Assembly (NCBI RefSeq): GCF_016741855.1
Contig: NZ_JAERRH010000018.1
Coordinates: forward strand, 62,001-126,000
Direction of reading: 5' to 3'
DNA: 64,000 bases
DNA from: Streptomyces musisoli
GTDB taxonomy: Bacteria > Actinomycetota > Actinomycetes > Streptomycetales > Streptomycetaceae
Part shown: positions 50,143 to 58,452 of the stretch, piece by piece
Layout of the letters: each line of letters starts with the position of its first letter
How positions within the stretch are numbered: the first letter of the stretch is position 1
Position numbers and translations under genes: made by a program
Notes under the pieces: model-generated
What the model was told of the DNA's origin: nothing
Seen by the model: only the letters and a program-made list of their open reading frames with translations
Databases searched by the model: none

Positions 50143-51561
50143 ATGTTCGATCCGGTCATAGCGCCCAGCGGTACGCTGCTCGGCCTGCTCCAGCGCGGCC
50201 GTGGCGACGGCACGCTGCACGCGCTCACGGCCCCGCGCGCCGAAGCGCTCGCGGCCCTGAACCACTGTGTGCTGCGCGACCCCCGCCACGACTGGCAGGT
50301 GGAGAACCGCTCCCTCTACTACGCCCGGCTCTACCTCGACCTGAACGGCGAGCTGGATGCCGTCGAGGCGCACCTCTTCGACCCCGAGGACGTCGTCGAC
50401 ACCGACGAGTCACGCACCGGCCTGGCCCTGGCGGTCCTCGGACACCTCGCCTCCTACGGCAGGCGGGACGCCCTCGAACTGCTGCGCAGGTACGCCGCCC
50501 ACGGCTCCAACTGGGCCTGGGCGCTGGACGAGCTGGCCCTGCGGGACGACGACGCGGGCCTGCGCGCCCTCGCCGCCCCCGTCCTGGCCCGCTTCACCAC
50601 CGATCCCGAGGGCGAGGCCGAGCTGGCCGCCGCCGTACGCGACGCCTTCGAACCACGGCCCTGGCGGCTGTGGGCCGAGGATCCGCGCACGTCGATCGCC
50701 ACGCGGGTGCGCGCCGCCCACGAGGCCGGCTGTTTCGACCGCTGGCAGCGGCAGATGCGTCCCACCGGCCCCCGCCCCGGCTGGAGCGTCCGCGCCGTCT
50801 TCGAGTGGGCCCAGCAGGGCGTGGAGCGCGGCGCCGCCCTCCATGTGCCCGCCGCCCGCTGCCTGGCCGCCGTGGCCGGCCCCGAGGACCGGCCCGAGAT
50901 CCTCCAGGCCGCCAGGACCGGCATCGACGGAGCCCGCTGCACCGCCCTGCGCTACCTCGCCGACAGCAACGACCCCGACGCCCTCGACCTGATCGAGGCC
51001 GCGGTCACCGACGGCACGTCGGTCGTCGTGGAGGCCGCCGTCGACGCCTTCGAACGGATGCGCAGCGTCGTCGCCGTCGACCGCGCCCGCGGCTGGGCCC
51101 AGCGCCCCGACGCGCTCGGCGCCGCCGCCGGGCGCATGCTCGCCTGCCGGGGCGGTACCCAGGACCGCGACCTCGTCCTCGCCGCCCTCCGCGAGGCCGT
51201 ACGCGGCGAGGGCCCGGACGCACCCACCCTGTGGACCCTCGTGGACGGTGCCGGACGCCTCGGCATCGCCTGCGCCGCCCCCGTCCTGCGCCACGTCTAC
51301 CGCGAGACGGCCTCCTCCCACCTCCGCGGCCGCGCCGCCCGCGCGCTGGCCGCCACCGATCCCTCCTTCGCCACCGGCTTCGCCGTCGAATGCCTGTGGG
51401 ACTGCGAGGAGACCACCCGCGAGATCGCCGCCCGGCACGCCGAGACCGGCGACACCCGGGTCGTGGAGCGACTGCGCCGCCTGGCCGTCGATCCGGCCGA
51501 GGAGGCCGAGGTGCAGACGGCGGTACGCAGCCGCTTCGGCCCCGACGCGACGCTCGGCTGA
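50143..51561 (+). CDS. HEAT-repeat domain protein
   Basis: A 472-residue all-helical protein with several HEAT-like repeats: ALAALNHCVLRDPRHDWQVE, AAHGSNWAWALDELALRDDD, AARCLAAVAGPEDRPEILQA, CTALRYLADSNDPDALDLIE, AARALAATDPSFATGFAVEC. It is similar to Streptomyces proteins of unknown function that probably serve as protein scaffolds. ATG 50143 is chosen (SD GTGAGG); GTG 50128 adds five residues. Its last codons and stop lie inside the first unit of a 36-bp tandem repeat. Confidence 0.82.
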   Translation: MFDPVIAPSGTLLGLLQRGRGDGTLHALTAPRAEALAALNHCVLRDPRHDWQVENRSLYYARLYLDLNGELDAVEAHLFDPEDVVDTDESRTGLALAVLGHLASYGRRDALELLRRYAAHGSNWAWALDELALRDDDAGLRALAAPVLARFTTDPEGEAELAAAVRDAFEPRPWRLWAEDPRTSIATRVRAAHEAGCFDRWQRQMRPTGPRPGWSVRAVFEWAQQGVERGAALHVPAARCLAAVAGPEDRPEILQAARTGIDGARCTALRYLADSNDPDALDLIEAAVTDGTSVVVEAAVDAFERMRSVVAVDRARGWAQRPDALGAAAGRMLACRGGTQDRDLVLAALREAVRGEGPDAPTLWTLVDGAGRLGIACAAPVLRHVYRETASSHLRGRAARALAATDPSFATGFAVECLWDCEETTREIAARHAETGDTRVVERLRRLAVDPAEEAEVQTAVRSRFGPDATLG

Positions 51562-51697
51562 CACCGAGCACCGGCTTGGGCCGTGACGCTCGGCTGACAC
51601 CGCGCACCGGCTTGGGCCGTGACGCTCGGCTGACACACCGCGCACCGGCATGGGCCGTGACGCTCGGCCGAGACCGCGCACCGGCCGGGCCGCGCAC
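51549..51697 (+). repeat. 36-38 bp tandem repeat at the HEAT gene 3' end
   Basis: Units start at 51549, 51585, 51621 and 51659 (core GACGCTCGGCTGACACCGCG then CACCGGC). The first contains the last four codons and stop of the HEAT-repeat gene, so the later copies duplicate its stop region. The rest of 51562-51921 has no gene and leads into the glycosyltransferase promoter. Confidence 0.92.
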
Positions 51698-51921
51698 CGG
51701 CCGGACCCGGGGTGGGCTGAGCCCGCGCCGGCCGGTCCCCACTCGCGCAACCCGCCCGGGCGGACGACCGCCCGGCGCGTGAACACCGGGTGACCCGCGG
51801 GTCAGGCGGCCATGACGGCAGCCTGACCTGCTCGGGTGCGCAGTCCAACGCTCATAGGACGTTCCCCGCGCGGAAAGATCTAAGTCGACGCCGGCACGTC
51901 CGGCGCGGCGACAACACCCGT

Positions 51922-53049
51922 ATGCGTGTCGTCATCGTGACCGAATCCTTTCCCCCCGATGTGAACGGCGTGGCCCACTGCACGCTCCAGACCGCCCGGC
52001 ACCTCGTAGACCGCGGTCACCACCCGCTCGTCGTCGCCCCCGCCCCCGCGCCCGGCAGCGGCCCGGACACGGACGCCCCGTGCCCGGTCGTCCGGGTTCC
52101 CTCCCTCCCGCTCCCCGGCTACCCCCAGGTCCGCGTCTCCCTGCCCAGCCGGCGGCTGGCCGCGGCCCTCGTCTCGCACCGGCCCGACGTGGTCCACCTG
52201 GCCAGCCCCTTCGTCCTCGGCGTCCGCGGCATGGCGGCCGCCGCCCGGCTCGGTGTCCCCGCCGTCGCCGTCTACCAGACCGACCTGGCCGGATACGCCC
52301 GCACCTACATGGGCGCCGGAGAGGCCGCCGCCTGGCGGCGGATCCGCTCCGTGCACGCCGCCGCCGACCGCACCCTGGCCCCCTCCAGCGCGGCCCGCAC
52401 CGACCTCGAGACGCACGGCGTACCGCGCGTACGGCTGTGGCCGCGCGGCGTCGACACCGTACGTTTCCGGCCGGAGCACCGTGACGAGGCGCTGCGCCGT
52501 GAACTCGCCCCCGGCGGCGAGCTGATCGTCGGCTACGTCGGCCGGCTCGCCCCCGAGAAGCACGTCGAACTGCTCTCCGGAGTCTGCGGGCTGCCCGGCC
52601 TGCGGGTCGTGGTCGTGGGCGACGGCCCGAGCCAGGCGCACCTGTCCGAGGCCCTGCCCGGCGCCGTCTTCCTCGGCCGCCGCACCGGCGGTGAACTGGC
52701 CCGCATCTTCGCCTCGCTGGACCTGTTCGTGCACACCGGCCCCTTCGAGACCTTCTGCCAGACCGTCCAGGAGGCCATGGCCAGCGGTGTCCCGGTCGTC
52801 GCACCCGCCGCCGGCGGCCCGCTCGACCTGGTCGCCCACGGCCGGACCGGTCTGCTCGTGCCGCCGCGCGACGCCGACGCCGTCCAGGAGGCCGTCCGGG
52901 CCCTGGCCGCCGATCCCGCGCGGCGGGCCGCGTACGGCGCCGCCGCCCGCGCCATGGTCGACGGCCGCACCTGGGCCGCCGTCGGTGACCAGCTGATCGG
53001 CCACTACGACGACGTACTCGCGACCCGGAAGACGGCGGTGGCGGCATGA
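51922..53049 (+). CDS. GT4 family glycosyltransferase
   Basis: A 375-residue GT4 glycosyltransferase: MRVVIVTESFPPDVNGVAHC, GVAVYQTDLAGY-type segment (AVYQTDLAGYARTYMG), nucleotide-sugar site YVGRLAPEKHVELLSGV and the E-x7-E region GPFETFCQTVQEAMASGVPV. It resembles actinobacterial GDP-mannose-dependent mannosyltransferases (MgtA-like) that make glycolipids; the acceptor is unproven. ATG 51922 is chosen; the upstream frame is spurious. First of three tightly overlapping genes (4-bp overlaps). Confidence 0.88.
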   Translation: MRVVIVTESFPPDVNGVAHCTLQTARHLVDRGHHPLVVAPAPAPGSGPDTDAPCPVVRVPSLPLPGYPQVRVSLPSRRLAAALVSHRPDVVHLASPFVLGVRGMAAAARLGVPAVAVYQTDLAGYARTYMGAGEAAAWRRIRSVHAAADRTLAPSSAARTDLETHGVPRVRLWPRGVDTVRFRPEHRDEALRRELAPGGELIVGYVGRLAPEKHVELLSGVCGLPGLRVVVVGDGPSQAHLSEALPGAVFLGRRTGGELARIFASLDLFVHTGPFETFCQTVQEAMASGVPVVAPAAGGPLDLVAHGRTGLLVPPRDADAVQEAVRALAADPARRAAYGAAARAMVDGRTWAAVGDQLIGHYDDVLATRKTAVAA

Positions 53050-54221
53050 CCGGACCCTCCCTGCGCATCGTCCGCCTCGCCAACTTCGTCGCCCCCAACT
53101 CCGGCGGCCTGCGCACCGCCCTGCGCGAACTCGGCAAGGGCTTCGGGGCGGCGGGTCACGAACCCGTCCTGATAGTGCCCGGCGACCGGCACACCGACCA
53201 CGACACCGAGCAGGGCCGCGTGATCACCCTGCCCGGCCCGCTGCTGCCCGGCACCGGCGGCTACCGCGTCCTCACCGACAAGCGGCGCGTGGCCGCCCTC
53301 CTGGAGGAACTGGTCCCGGACCGCCTGGAGGTCTCCGACCGGACCACCCTGCGCTGGACCGGCCGCTGGGCCCGCCGCGCGCGCGTGCCCGCCGTGATGG
53401 TCTCCCACGAGACCGCCGACGGCGTGCTGCGCACCTGGGGCCTGCCCGAGCCGCTCGCCCGGCGCACCGCCGACTCCCTCAACACCCGCACCGCGCACGT
53501 CTACTCGCGGGTGGTGTGCACCACCGAGTTCGCCGAGCGCGAGTTCGTGCGCATCGGCGCCCGCAATGTCGTACGCGCCCCGCTGGGGGTCGACCTGATG
53601 GAACGCCACCCCGCTCTGCGCGACCCCGGCCTGCGTGCCCGCCACGCGCGCGTGGACGAGGCGCTGCTCGTGATGGCCTCCCGGCTGTCGGTCGAGAAGC
53701 GCCCCGGCACGGCCCTGGACGCCCTGGAGGCGCTGCTGCGCCGGCGGCGGCGTGCCGTGCTCGTGGTCGCCGGGGACGGGCCGCTGCGGGCCCGGCTCGA
53801 GCAGCGCGCGCGGGACCGCGGGCTCCCGGTGACCTTCCTGGGGCATGTCTCCGGCCGGGCGGCCCTCGGCGCGCTCCAGGCGTCCGCGGACGTGTGCCTC
53901 GCGCCCGGACCCGCCGAGACCTTCGGACTGGCCGCCCTGGAGGCCATGGCCTGCGGCACGCCCGTGGTGGCGAGCGCCTCGTCCGCGCTGCCGGAGGTCA
54001 TCGGGTCCGCCGGGGCCACCGCGGCCGGAACCGGAGAGGCGTTCGCGGACGCCGTGGAGCGGCTGCTGGACCGCGACGAGGGCGAGCGGCGGGACGCGGC
54101 ACGCGCGCGTGCGGAGTGCTTCGGCTGGGGAGCGGCCGTGGAGGCGTTCCTGGCGGCCCACGACGCGGAGGTCCTGTGCCGCACCGGCTCTCGTTCCGCC
54201 ACGCCGGGGGCCGCGGCATGA
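53046..54221 (+). CDS. GT4 family glycosyltransferase, second
   Basis: A 391-residue GT4 enzyme: RIVRLANFVAPNSGGLRTAL, PAVMVSHETADGVLRTW, MASRLSVEKRPGTALDALEA and PAETFGLAALEAMACGTPVV. The N-terminal NSGGLRTAL is typical of mannosyltransferase-like proteins. It overlaps the first transferase by 4 bp (ATGA) and the next gene likewise, so the three are made together. It probably adds a second sugar to the same glycoconjugate, perhaps a glycolipid (inference). Confidence 0.87.
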   Translation: MTGPSLRIVRLANFVAPNSGGLRTALRELGKGFGAAGHEPVLIVPGDRHTDHDTEQGRVITLPGPLLPGTGGYRVLTDKRRVAALLEELVPDRLEVSDRTTLRWTGRWARRARVPAVMVSHETADGVLRTWGLPEPLARRTADSLNTRTAHVYSRVVCTTEFAEREFVRIGARNVVRAPLGVDLMERHPALRDPGLRARHARVDEALLVMASRLSVEKRPGTALDALEALLRRRRRAVLVVAGDGPLRARLEQRARDRGLPVTFLGHVSGRAALGALQASADVCLAPGPAETFGLAALEAMACGTPVVASASSALPEVIGSAGATAAGTGEAFADAVERLLDRDEGERRDAARARAECFGWGAAVEAFLAAHDAEVLCRTGSRSATPGAAA

Positions 54222-55285
54222 GACCTGTCCGCTTCGTCGCCCTCGGGGACTCGCTGACCGAGGGCGTGGGCGACCCGGTCGAGGCGGGATGGCGGGGCTG
54301 GGCCGCACTGCTGGCGGCCTCCCTCGCCGAGGACAGCGAGCAGGTGCGGTTCACCAACCTCGCGGTCAGCGGGGCCCAGACCCGCGACGTGCTGGAACGG
54401 CAGACGCCCGTCGGCCTGGAACTGCGCCCCGACCTGGTGTCCGTGGTCGTCGGCGTCAACGACACCCTGCGCCACACCTTCGACATCCACGCCGTGGCCG
54501 CCAACCTCGACCACGTCTACGCGGCCTTCGCCCGCCGGGGCGCCACCCTCCTCACCGCCTGCCTGCCCGACCCCGGCGCGATGCTCGGACTGCCGGACGC
54601 CCTGGCCCGTCCGCTGGCCCGCCGGCAGCGGGCGGTCAACGAGGTCGTCCACGCGCTGTCCGGCCGCTACGGCGCCGTCCACCTGCACGCGGCGGACGGT
54701 GTCCGGGTCACCGACCGGACCCTGTGGAGCGCGGACCGGCTGCACCCCGGCGAGCGCGGGCACCGGCAACTGGCCGCCCGCTACCACGCGATGCTCGCCG
54801 AAGCGGGCCGGGCGAGCGGACGGCCGCCCTCGCCCGAACCGGAGTTCCCCGCGCCGACCCGTACGGCGAGCCTGTGGTGGCTGGCCACGGCCGGGACCGG
54901 CTGGGTGGTGCGGCGCTGCACCGACCTGCTGCCCCAGCTGCTGCGCCTGGCCGCCGACGAGCTGCACCATCGCGCCCGGGGCACCGGCGCCCACCTGGAC
55001 CTGCGTGCCTCGGCGGCCGTCGCCGCCGCCCTCGCGGCCCTTCCGGCGGCCACCGGAGACGGCGCCGTCGCGGCCCGTCCGGTGGCTACCGGACACGGCG
55101 CCGTCGCGGCCCGTCCGGTGGCTACCGGACACGGCGCCGAGGCTCGGCGGCGGCGGACCGGCGAGCGGGGGGCCGTGCCGGAGACGGCCCTCGAAGCCGT
55201 GCCGGTTCAGCGGCGGCGGACCGGCGAGGCGGCGGATGCGGAGGAGTCCCCGCGGCCGTGCCGGTCCGGCGGCGCACCGGCGTGA
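54218..55285 (+). CDS. SGNH/GDSL hydrolase with repetitive tail
   Basis: A 355-residue SGNH hydrolase. Block I is VALGDSLTEGVGD (nucleophile Ser), block II NLAVSGAQTRDV, block III VSVVVGVNDTL and block V SADRLHPGERGH (Asp-His). The hydrolase ends near residue 205. The rest is a low-complexity tail containing 12-residue repeats GAVAARPVATGH and Arg-rich RRRRTGER. An esterase or lipase acting on a glycolipid made by the two coupled transferases is plausible. ATG 54218 overlaps the previous stop. Confidence 0.87.
   Translation: MRPVRFVALGDSLTEGVGDPVEAGWRGWAALLAASLAEDSEQVRFTNLAVSGAQTRDVLERQTPVGLELRPDLVSVVVGVNDTLRHTFDIHAVAANLDHVYAAFARRGATLLTACLPDPGAMLGLPDALARPLARRQRAVNEVVHALSGRYGAVHLHAADGVRVTDRTLWSADRLHPGERGHRQLAARYHAMLAEAGRASGRPPSPEPEFPAPTRTASLWWLATAGTGWVVRRCTDLLPQLLRLAADELHHRARGTGAHLDLRASAAVAAALAALPAATGDGAVAARPVATGHGAVAARPVATGHGAEARRRRTGERGAVPETALEAVPVQRRRTGEAADAEESPRPCRSGGAPA
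55025..55132 (+). repeat. 36-bp in-frame tandem repeat in the SGNH hydrolase tail
   Basis: Units at 55061-55096 and 55097-55132 are identical (GAVAARPVATGH); a diverged unit lies at 55025-55060. Further GGCGGCGGACCGG repeats follow to 55340, some beyond the stop codon. Confidence 0.92.
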
Positions 55286-55325
55286 GCGCGGAGGGGCCGG
55301 ACGCCGCCGCCGAGGCCGTCGGGGC

Positions 55326-56195
55326 TCAGCGTCGGCGGACCGGTACGAAGCGGACCGGGGTGCCCGGCAGCGCCTGCGCGGCGGCCGGCAGGTCGGCGGC
55401 GCGGACCACCGCGATCACCGGGTAGCCGCCGGTGGTCGGATGGTCCGCCAGGAACACCACCGGGCGCCCGTCCGGCGGTACCTGGACGGCGCCGAGCACC
55501 ATCCCCTCGCTGGGGAGTTCACCGGGCCGGGCCCGTTCCAGGACGGGCCCCTCGGTGCGCAGGCCGATGCGGTTGCTCGCCGCGGCGACCCGGTACACGC
55601 GCGTGGTCAGGTCCCGGACCGCCCGCGCCGTGAACCAGTCGTCGCGCGGGCCCGGCGTCACCCGCAGCACCAGTTCGGCGGGCGGGCGCGGCTGCGGCAC
55701 GCCGTCCACGCGCGCGGGCGGGCCGGCCGGGACGCCCAGCGGCAGCACCATGCCGACCGCGAGCGGGGCCGGGCCCAGGCCGGACAGCAGGTCGGTGGCG
55801 CGGCTGCCGAGGACCGGCTCCACGGCGATGCCCCCGCAGACGGCCACATAGCCGCGTACGCCTGCCGTGGCGGTGCCCACCTCCAGCAACTCGCCCGGCG
55901 GCACCACGACCGGGGCTCCCCACGCGGCCGGGCGCCCGCCGACCGACACCGGGCAGGGCGCACCCCCGACCGCGACGGTCACCGAGGAACGCGGCCGCAG
56001 CGCGCAGCCGTCGAGGGTGGTCTCCAGGACGGCGGCGTCCGGCGGATTGCCGACGAGCCGGTTCACCAGCGCGGCGGCGGACGGGTCGAGCGCCCCGGAG
56101 CGGGGGACGCCGAGATGCGCGTACCCCGGCCGCCCACGGTCCTGCACGGTGGTCAGCGCCCCGGCGCGCACCACGACGAGCGCACGGTCGGTCAT
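55326..56195 (-). CDS. pxpC: 5-oxoprolinase subunit C
   Basis: A 289-residue PxpC (KipA-like, biotin-dependent carboxyltransferase-like) protein: VVRAGALTTVQDRGRPGYAH, GVPRSGALDPSAAALVNRLV, AASNRIGLRTEGP and VFLADHPTTGGYPVIAVV. With PxpA and PxpB it forms the ATP-dependent 5-oxoprolinase that opens 5-oxoproline to glutamate (established in B. subtilis and E. coli). ATG 56195 overlaps the pxpB stop by 4 bp. Last gene of the operon. Confidence 0.93.
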   Translation of the reverse strand: MTDRALVVVRAGALTTVQDRGRPGYAHLGVPRSGALDPSAAALVNRLVGNPPDAAVLETTLDGCALRPRSSVTVAVGGAPCPVSVGGRPAAWGAPVVVPPGELLEVGTATAGVRGYVAVCGGIAVEPVLGSRATDLLSGLGPAPLAVGMVLPLGVPAGPPARVDGVPQPRPPAELVLRVTPGPRDDWFTARAVRDLTTRVYRVAAASNRIGLRTEGPVLERARPGELPSEGMVLGAVQVPPDGRPVVFLADHPTTGGYPVIAVVRAADLPAAAQALPGTPVRFVPVRRR

Positions 56196-56809
56196 GCGCC
56201 CTCCACCGGTACGAACCGCACACGTGCCCCCGGTGCCAGCAGCGCGGCCGGTACCCGCGCGTGGTCCCAGAGAACCGCGTCCGTCGTGCCGATCAGCTGC
56301 CAGCCGCCCGGTGAGGAGCGCGGGTACACGCCCGTGTACGGTCCGGCCAGCGCCACGGCGCCGGCGGGGACCGCGGTGCGCGGGGTGGCGCGGCGCGGGA
56401 CGTCGTAGCGGTCCGGCAGCCCGGTGAGGTAGCCGAAGCCGGGGGCGAAGCCGCAGAAGGCCACCGTGAACTCGGTACCGGCGTGGATGCGGGCCGCCTC
56501 CCGCTCGGTCACCCCCCAGCGCCCGGCGACCGCCGCGAGGTCCGGGCCGTCGTAGCGCACGGGCAGTTCGATCAGCTCACGCGCGCGTGAGGGCACCTCC
56601 GGCACCCGGGCGGCGGTCAGTTCCGCCGCGCGGCGGGCCGGATCGTCCACCCCGTCGAGCAGCACCGTACGGGCCGCCGGGACGATCTCGCGGACGGTGA
56701 GCGCGCCCGCCGCGCGGCGCCGCAGCAGCTCGGCGTGCAGGGCCTGCGCCTCCTCCCCGGAGGACGCCTCGACGAGCAGCGCGTCGTCGCCGACGCGGAG
56801 CGCCCTCAC
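56192..56809 (-). CDS. pxpB: 5-oxoprolinase subunit B
   Basis: A 205-residue PxpB (KipI-like) protein: LRVGDDALLVEASSGEEAQA, ELPVRYDGPDLAAVAGRWG and the signature FCGFAPGFGYLTGLPDRYDV with VPRRATPRTAVPAGAVALAG. Partner of PxpC. GTG 56809 overlaps the pxpA stop by 4 bp (GTGA). Cytoplasmic. Confidence 0.94.
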   Translation of the reverse strand: MRALRVGDDALLVEASSGEEAQALHAELLRRRAAGALTVREIVPAARTVLLDGVDDPARRAAELTAARVPEVPSRARELIELPVRYDGPDLAAVAGRWGVTEREAARIHAGTEFTVAFCGFAPGFGYLTGLPDRYDVPRRATPRTAVPAGAVALAGPYTGVYPRSSPGGWQLIGTTDAVLWDHARVPAALLAPGARVRFVPVEGA

Positions 56810-57564
56810 GCGAACGCCTCCACCCGTACGCCCGCCGCCGCCAGCCGCTCGCGCACTCGCCGGGCCAGGCCGACCGCGCCGGGCGTGTCGCCGTGCAGGC
56901 ACAGCGACCGGGCCCGGACCCGGATCCGGGTGCCGGAGTGCGCGAGGACCGCGCCGGTGCGCGCGAGGCTCACCGAGCGCTCGACGACGGCGTCCGGGTC
57001 GCTCACCACGGCGCCCTCGCGGTCGCGCGGCACCAGCGTGCCCTCGTCGGTGTACGCCCGGTCCGCGAAGGCCTCCGTGACGGCCGGCAGCCCCGCCGCC
57101 GCGGCCAGCTCCAGCAGCCGTGACCCGGGCAGCCCCAGCACCGGCAGCGAGGCGTCGGCCAGGCACACGCCCTCGATCACCGCGCGGGCCTGCTCCGCGT
57201 CGTGCACCACCCGGTTGTAGAGCGCGCCGTGCGGCTTCACGTACGCCACCCGCGCCCCCGCCGCCCGCGCGAACACCTCCAGAGCGCCGATCTGGTAGGC
57301 CACTTCGGCCGCCAGCTCGGCGGGCGGCACATCCATCGCGCGCCGCCCGAACCCGGCCAGGTCCCGGTAGGAGACCTGCGCGCCGATCGTCACCCCTCGC
57401 TCGGCCGCCAGTTCGCACACCCGGCGCATGGTGGCCGCGTCCCCGGCGTGGAAGCCGCAGGCCACGTTGGCGCTGGTGACGACGGACAGCAGCTGCTCGT
57501 CGTCGGTCAGCCGCCAGCGGCCGAAGCCCTCGCCGAGGTCGGCGTTCAGATCGATCGCTGTCAT
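56806..57564 (-). CDS. pxpA: 5-oxoprolinase subunit A (LamB/YcsF)
   Basis: A 252-residue LamB/YcsF protein: AIDLNADLGEGFGRW, SANVACGFHAGDAATMRRVC, RVAYVKPHGALYNRV and SLCLHGDTPGAV. It supplies the catalytic 5-oxoprolinase subunit. ATG 57564 begins MTAIDLN. The 48-bp gap from the DUF1445 gene is the largest in the operon. Confidence 0.95.
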   Translation of the reverse strand: MTAIDLNADLGEGFGRWRLTDDEQLLSVVTSANVACGFHAGDAATMRRVCELAAERGVTIGAQVSYRDLAGFGRRAMDVPPAELAAEVAYQIGALEVFARAAGARVAYVKPHGALYNRVVHDAEQARAVIEGVCLADASLPVLGLPGSRLLELAAAAGLPAVTEAFADRAYTDEGTLVPRDREGAVVSDPDAVVERSVSLARTGAVLAHSGTRIRVRARSLCLHGDTPGAVGLARRVRERLAAAGVRVEAFA

Positions 57565-57612
57565 GGTGTTCTCGTGTCTCCGGTTCTCGTACGGGCTGCG
57601 GGCGGACCGGCC

Positions 57613-58452
57613 TCAGTCGACGCCGACCAGCCGGTACTGCTCGTCGCGGGCGTCGGTCAGGAACATGTGGCCCGGTGCGTGCGTGATCGCGAACGGCGGG
57701 CGGGAGGCCGTCACGGCCGCCTGCGGAGTCACCCCGCAGGCCCAGAACACCGGGATGTCGCCGTCGGCGAGGGCGACCGGGTCCCCGAAGTCGGGCCGGT
57801 CCAGGTCCCCGATGCCGAGCGCCGCGGGGTCCCCGCAGTGCACCGGGCCGCCGTGCACGGCCGGCAGCAGACTGCTCTCCCTGATCGCGGCACCCAGATG
57901 CTCGGGCGGCACCGGCCGCATGGACACCACCATCGGCCCGCGCAGCCGGCCCGCCTCGCGGCAGGCCCGGCCGGTCACGTACATCGGCACGTTCCGGCCC
58001 TGCTCGACGTGCCGGATCGGCACACCCGCCCGGGCCAGCGCCCACTCGAAGGTGAAGCTGCATCCGAGCAGGAACGACACCAGGTCGTCGCGCCAGTACG
58101 GGCGCGCGTCCGTGGGTTCGTCCACCAGCTCGCCGTCCTGCCACACCCGGTAGCGCGGCAGGTCGGTGCGCAGGTCGGCGCCCTCGGCGAGGACGGTCTG
58201 CGGGGAGCCGGCGTCCGTGACGTCGAGCACGGGGCAGGGCTTGGGGTTGCGCTGGCAGAACAGCAGCGTGTCGTAGGCCCAGTCGGCGGGCACCGCGATC
58301 AGGTTGGCCTGAGTGTGGCCCGCCGCGACCCCGGCGGTGGGCCCGGCGAGGCCCTCGCGGAAGCGGGCCCGCGCCGTCTGCGGGCTCCACGCGTGCGCGT
58401 GGGCGTCGACGGTGGTGACGGGACGGTCCTCCGTACGGTTCTCCCGGGTCAC
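57613..58452 (-). CDS. DUF1445 putative hydro-lyase / D-glutamate cyclase-like
   Basis: A 279-residue DUF1445 protein: AGHTQANLIAVPADWAYDTL, LFCQRNPKPCPVLDV, GCSFTFEWALARAGVPIRHV, NVPMYVTGRACREAGRL and FWACGVTPQAAV. The family is called putative hydro-lyase; DUF1445 also forms part of mammalian D-glutamate cyclase, which makes 5-oxo-D-proline (established). Its place beside pxpABC is consistent with a 5-oxoproline link. GTG 58452 overlaps the MFS stop by 4 bp; its N-terminal 20 residues are family-atypical, so a start near VTTVDAHAHAW is possible. Confidence 0.87.
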   Translation of the reverse strand: MTRENRTEDRPVTTVDAHAHAWSPQTARARFREGLAGPTAGVAAGHTQANLIAVPADWAYDTLLFCQRNPKPCPVLDVTDAGSPQTVLAEGADLRTDLPRYRVWQDGELVDEPTDARPYWRDDLVSFLLGCSFTFEWALARAGVPIRHVEQGRNVPMYVTGRACREAGRLRGPMVVSMRPVPPEHLGAAIRESSLLPAVHGGPVHCGDPAALGIGDLDRPDFGDPVALADGDIPVFWACGVTPQAAVTASRPPFAITHAPGHMFLTDARDEQYRLVGVD

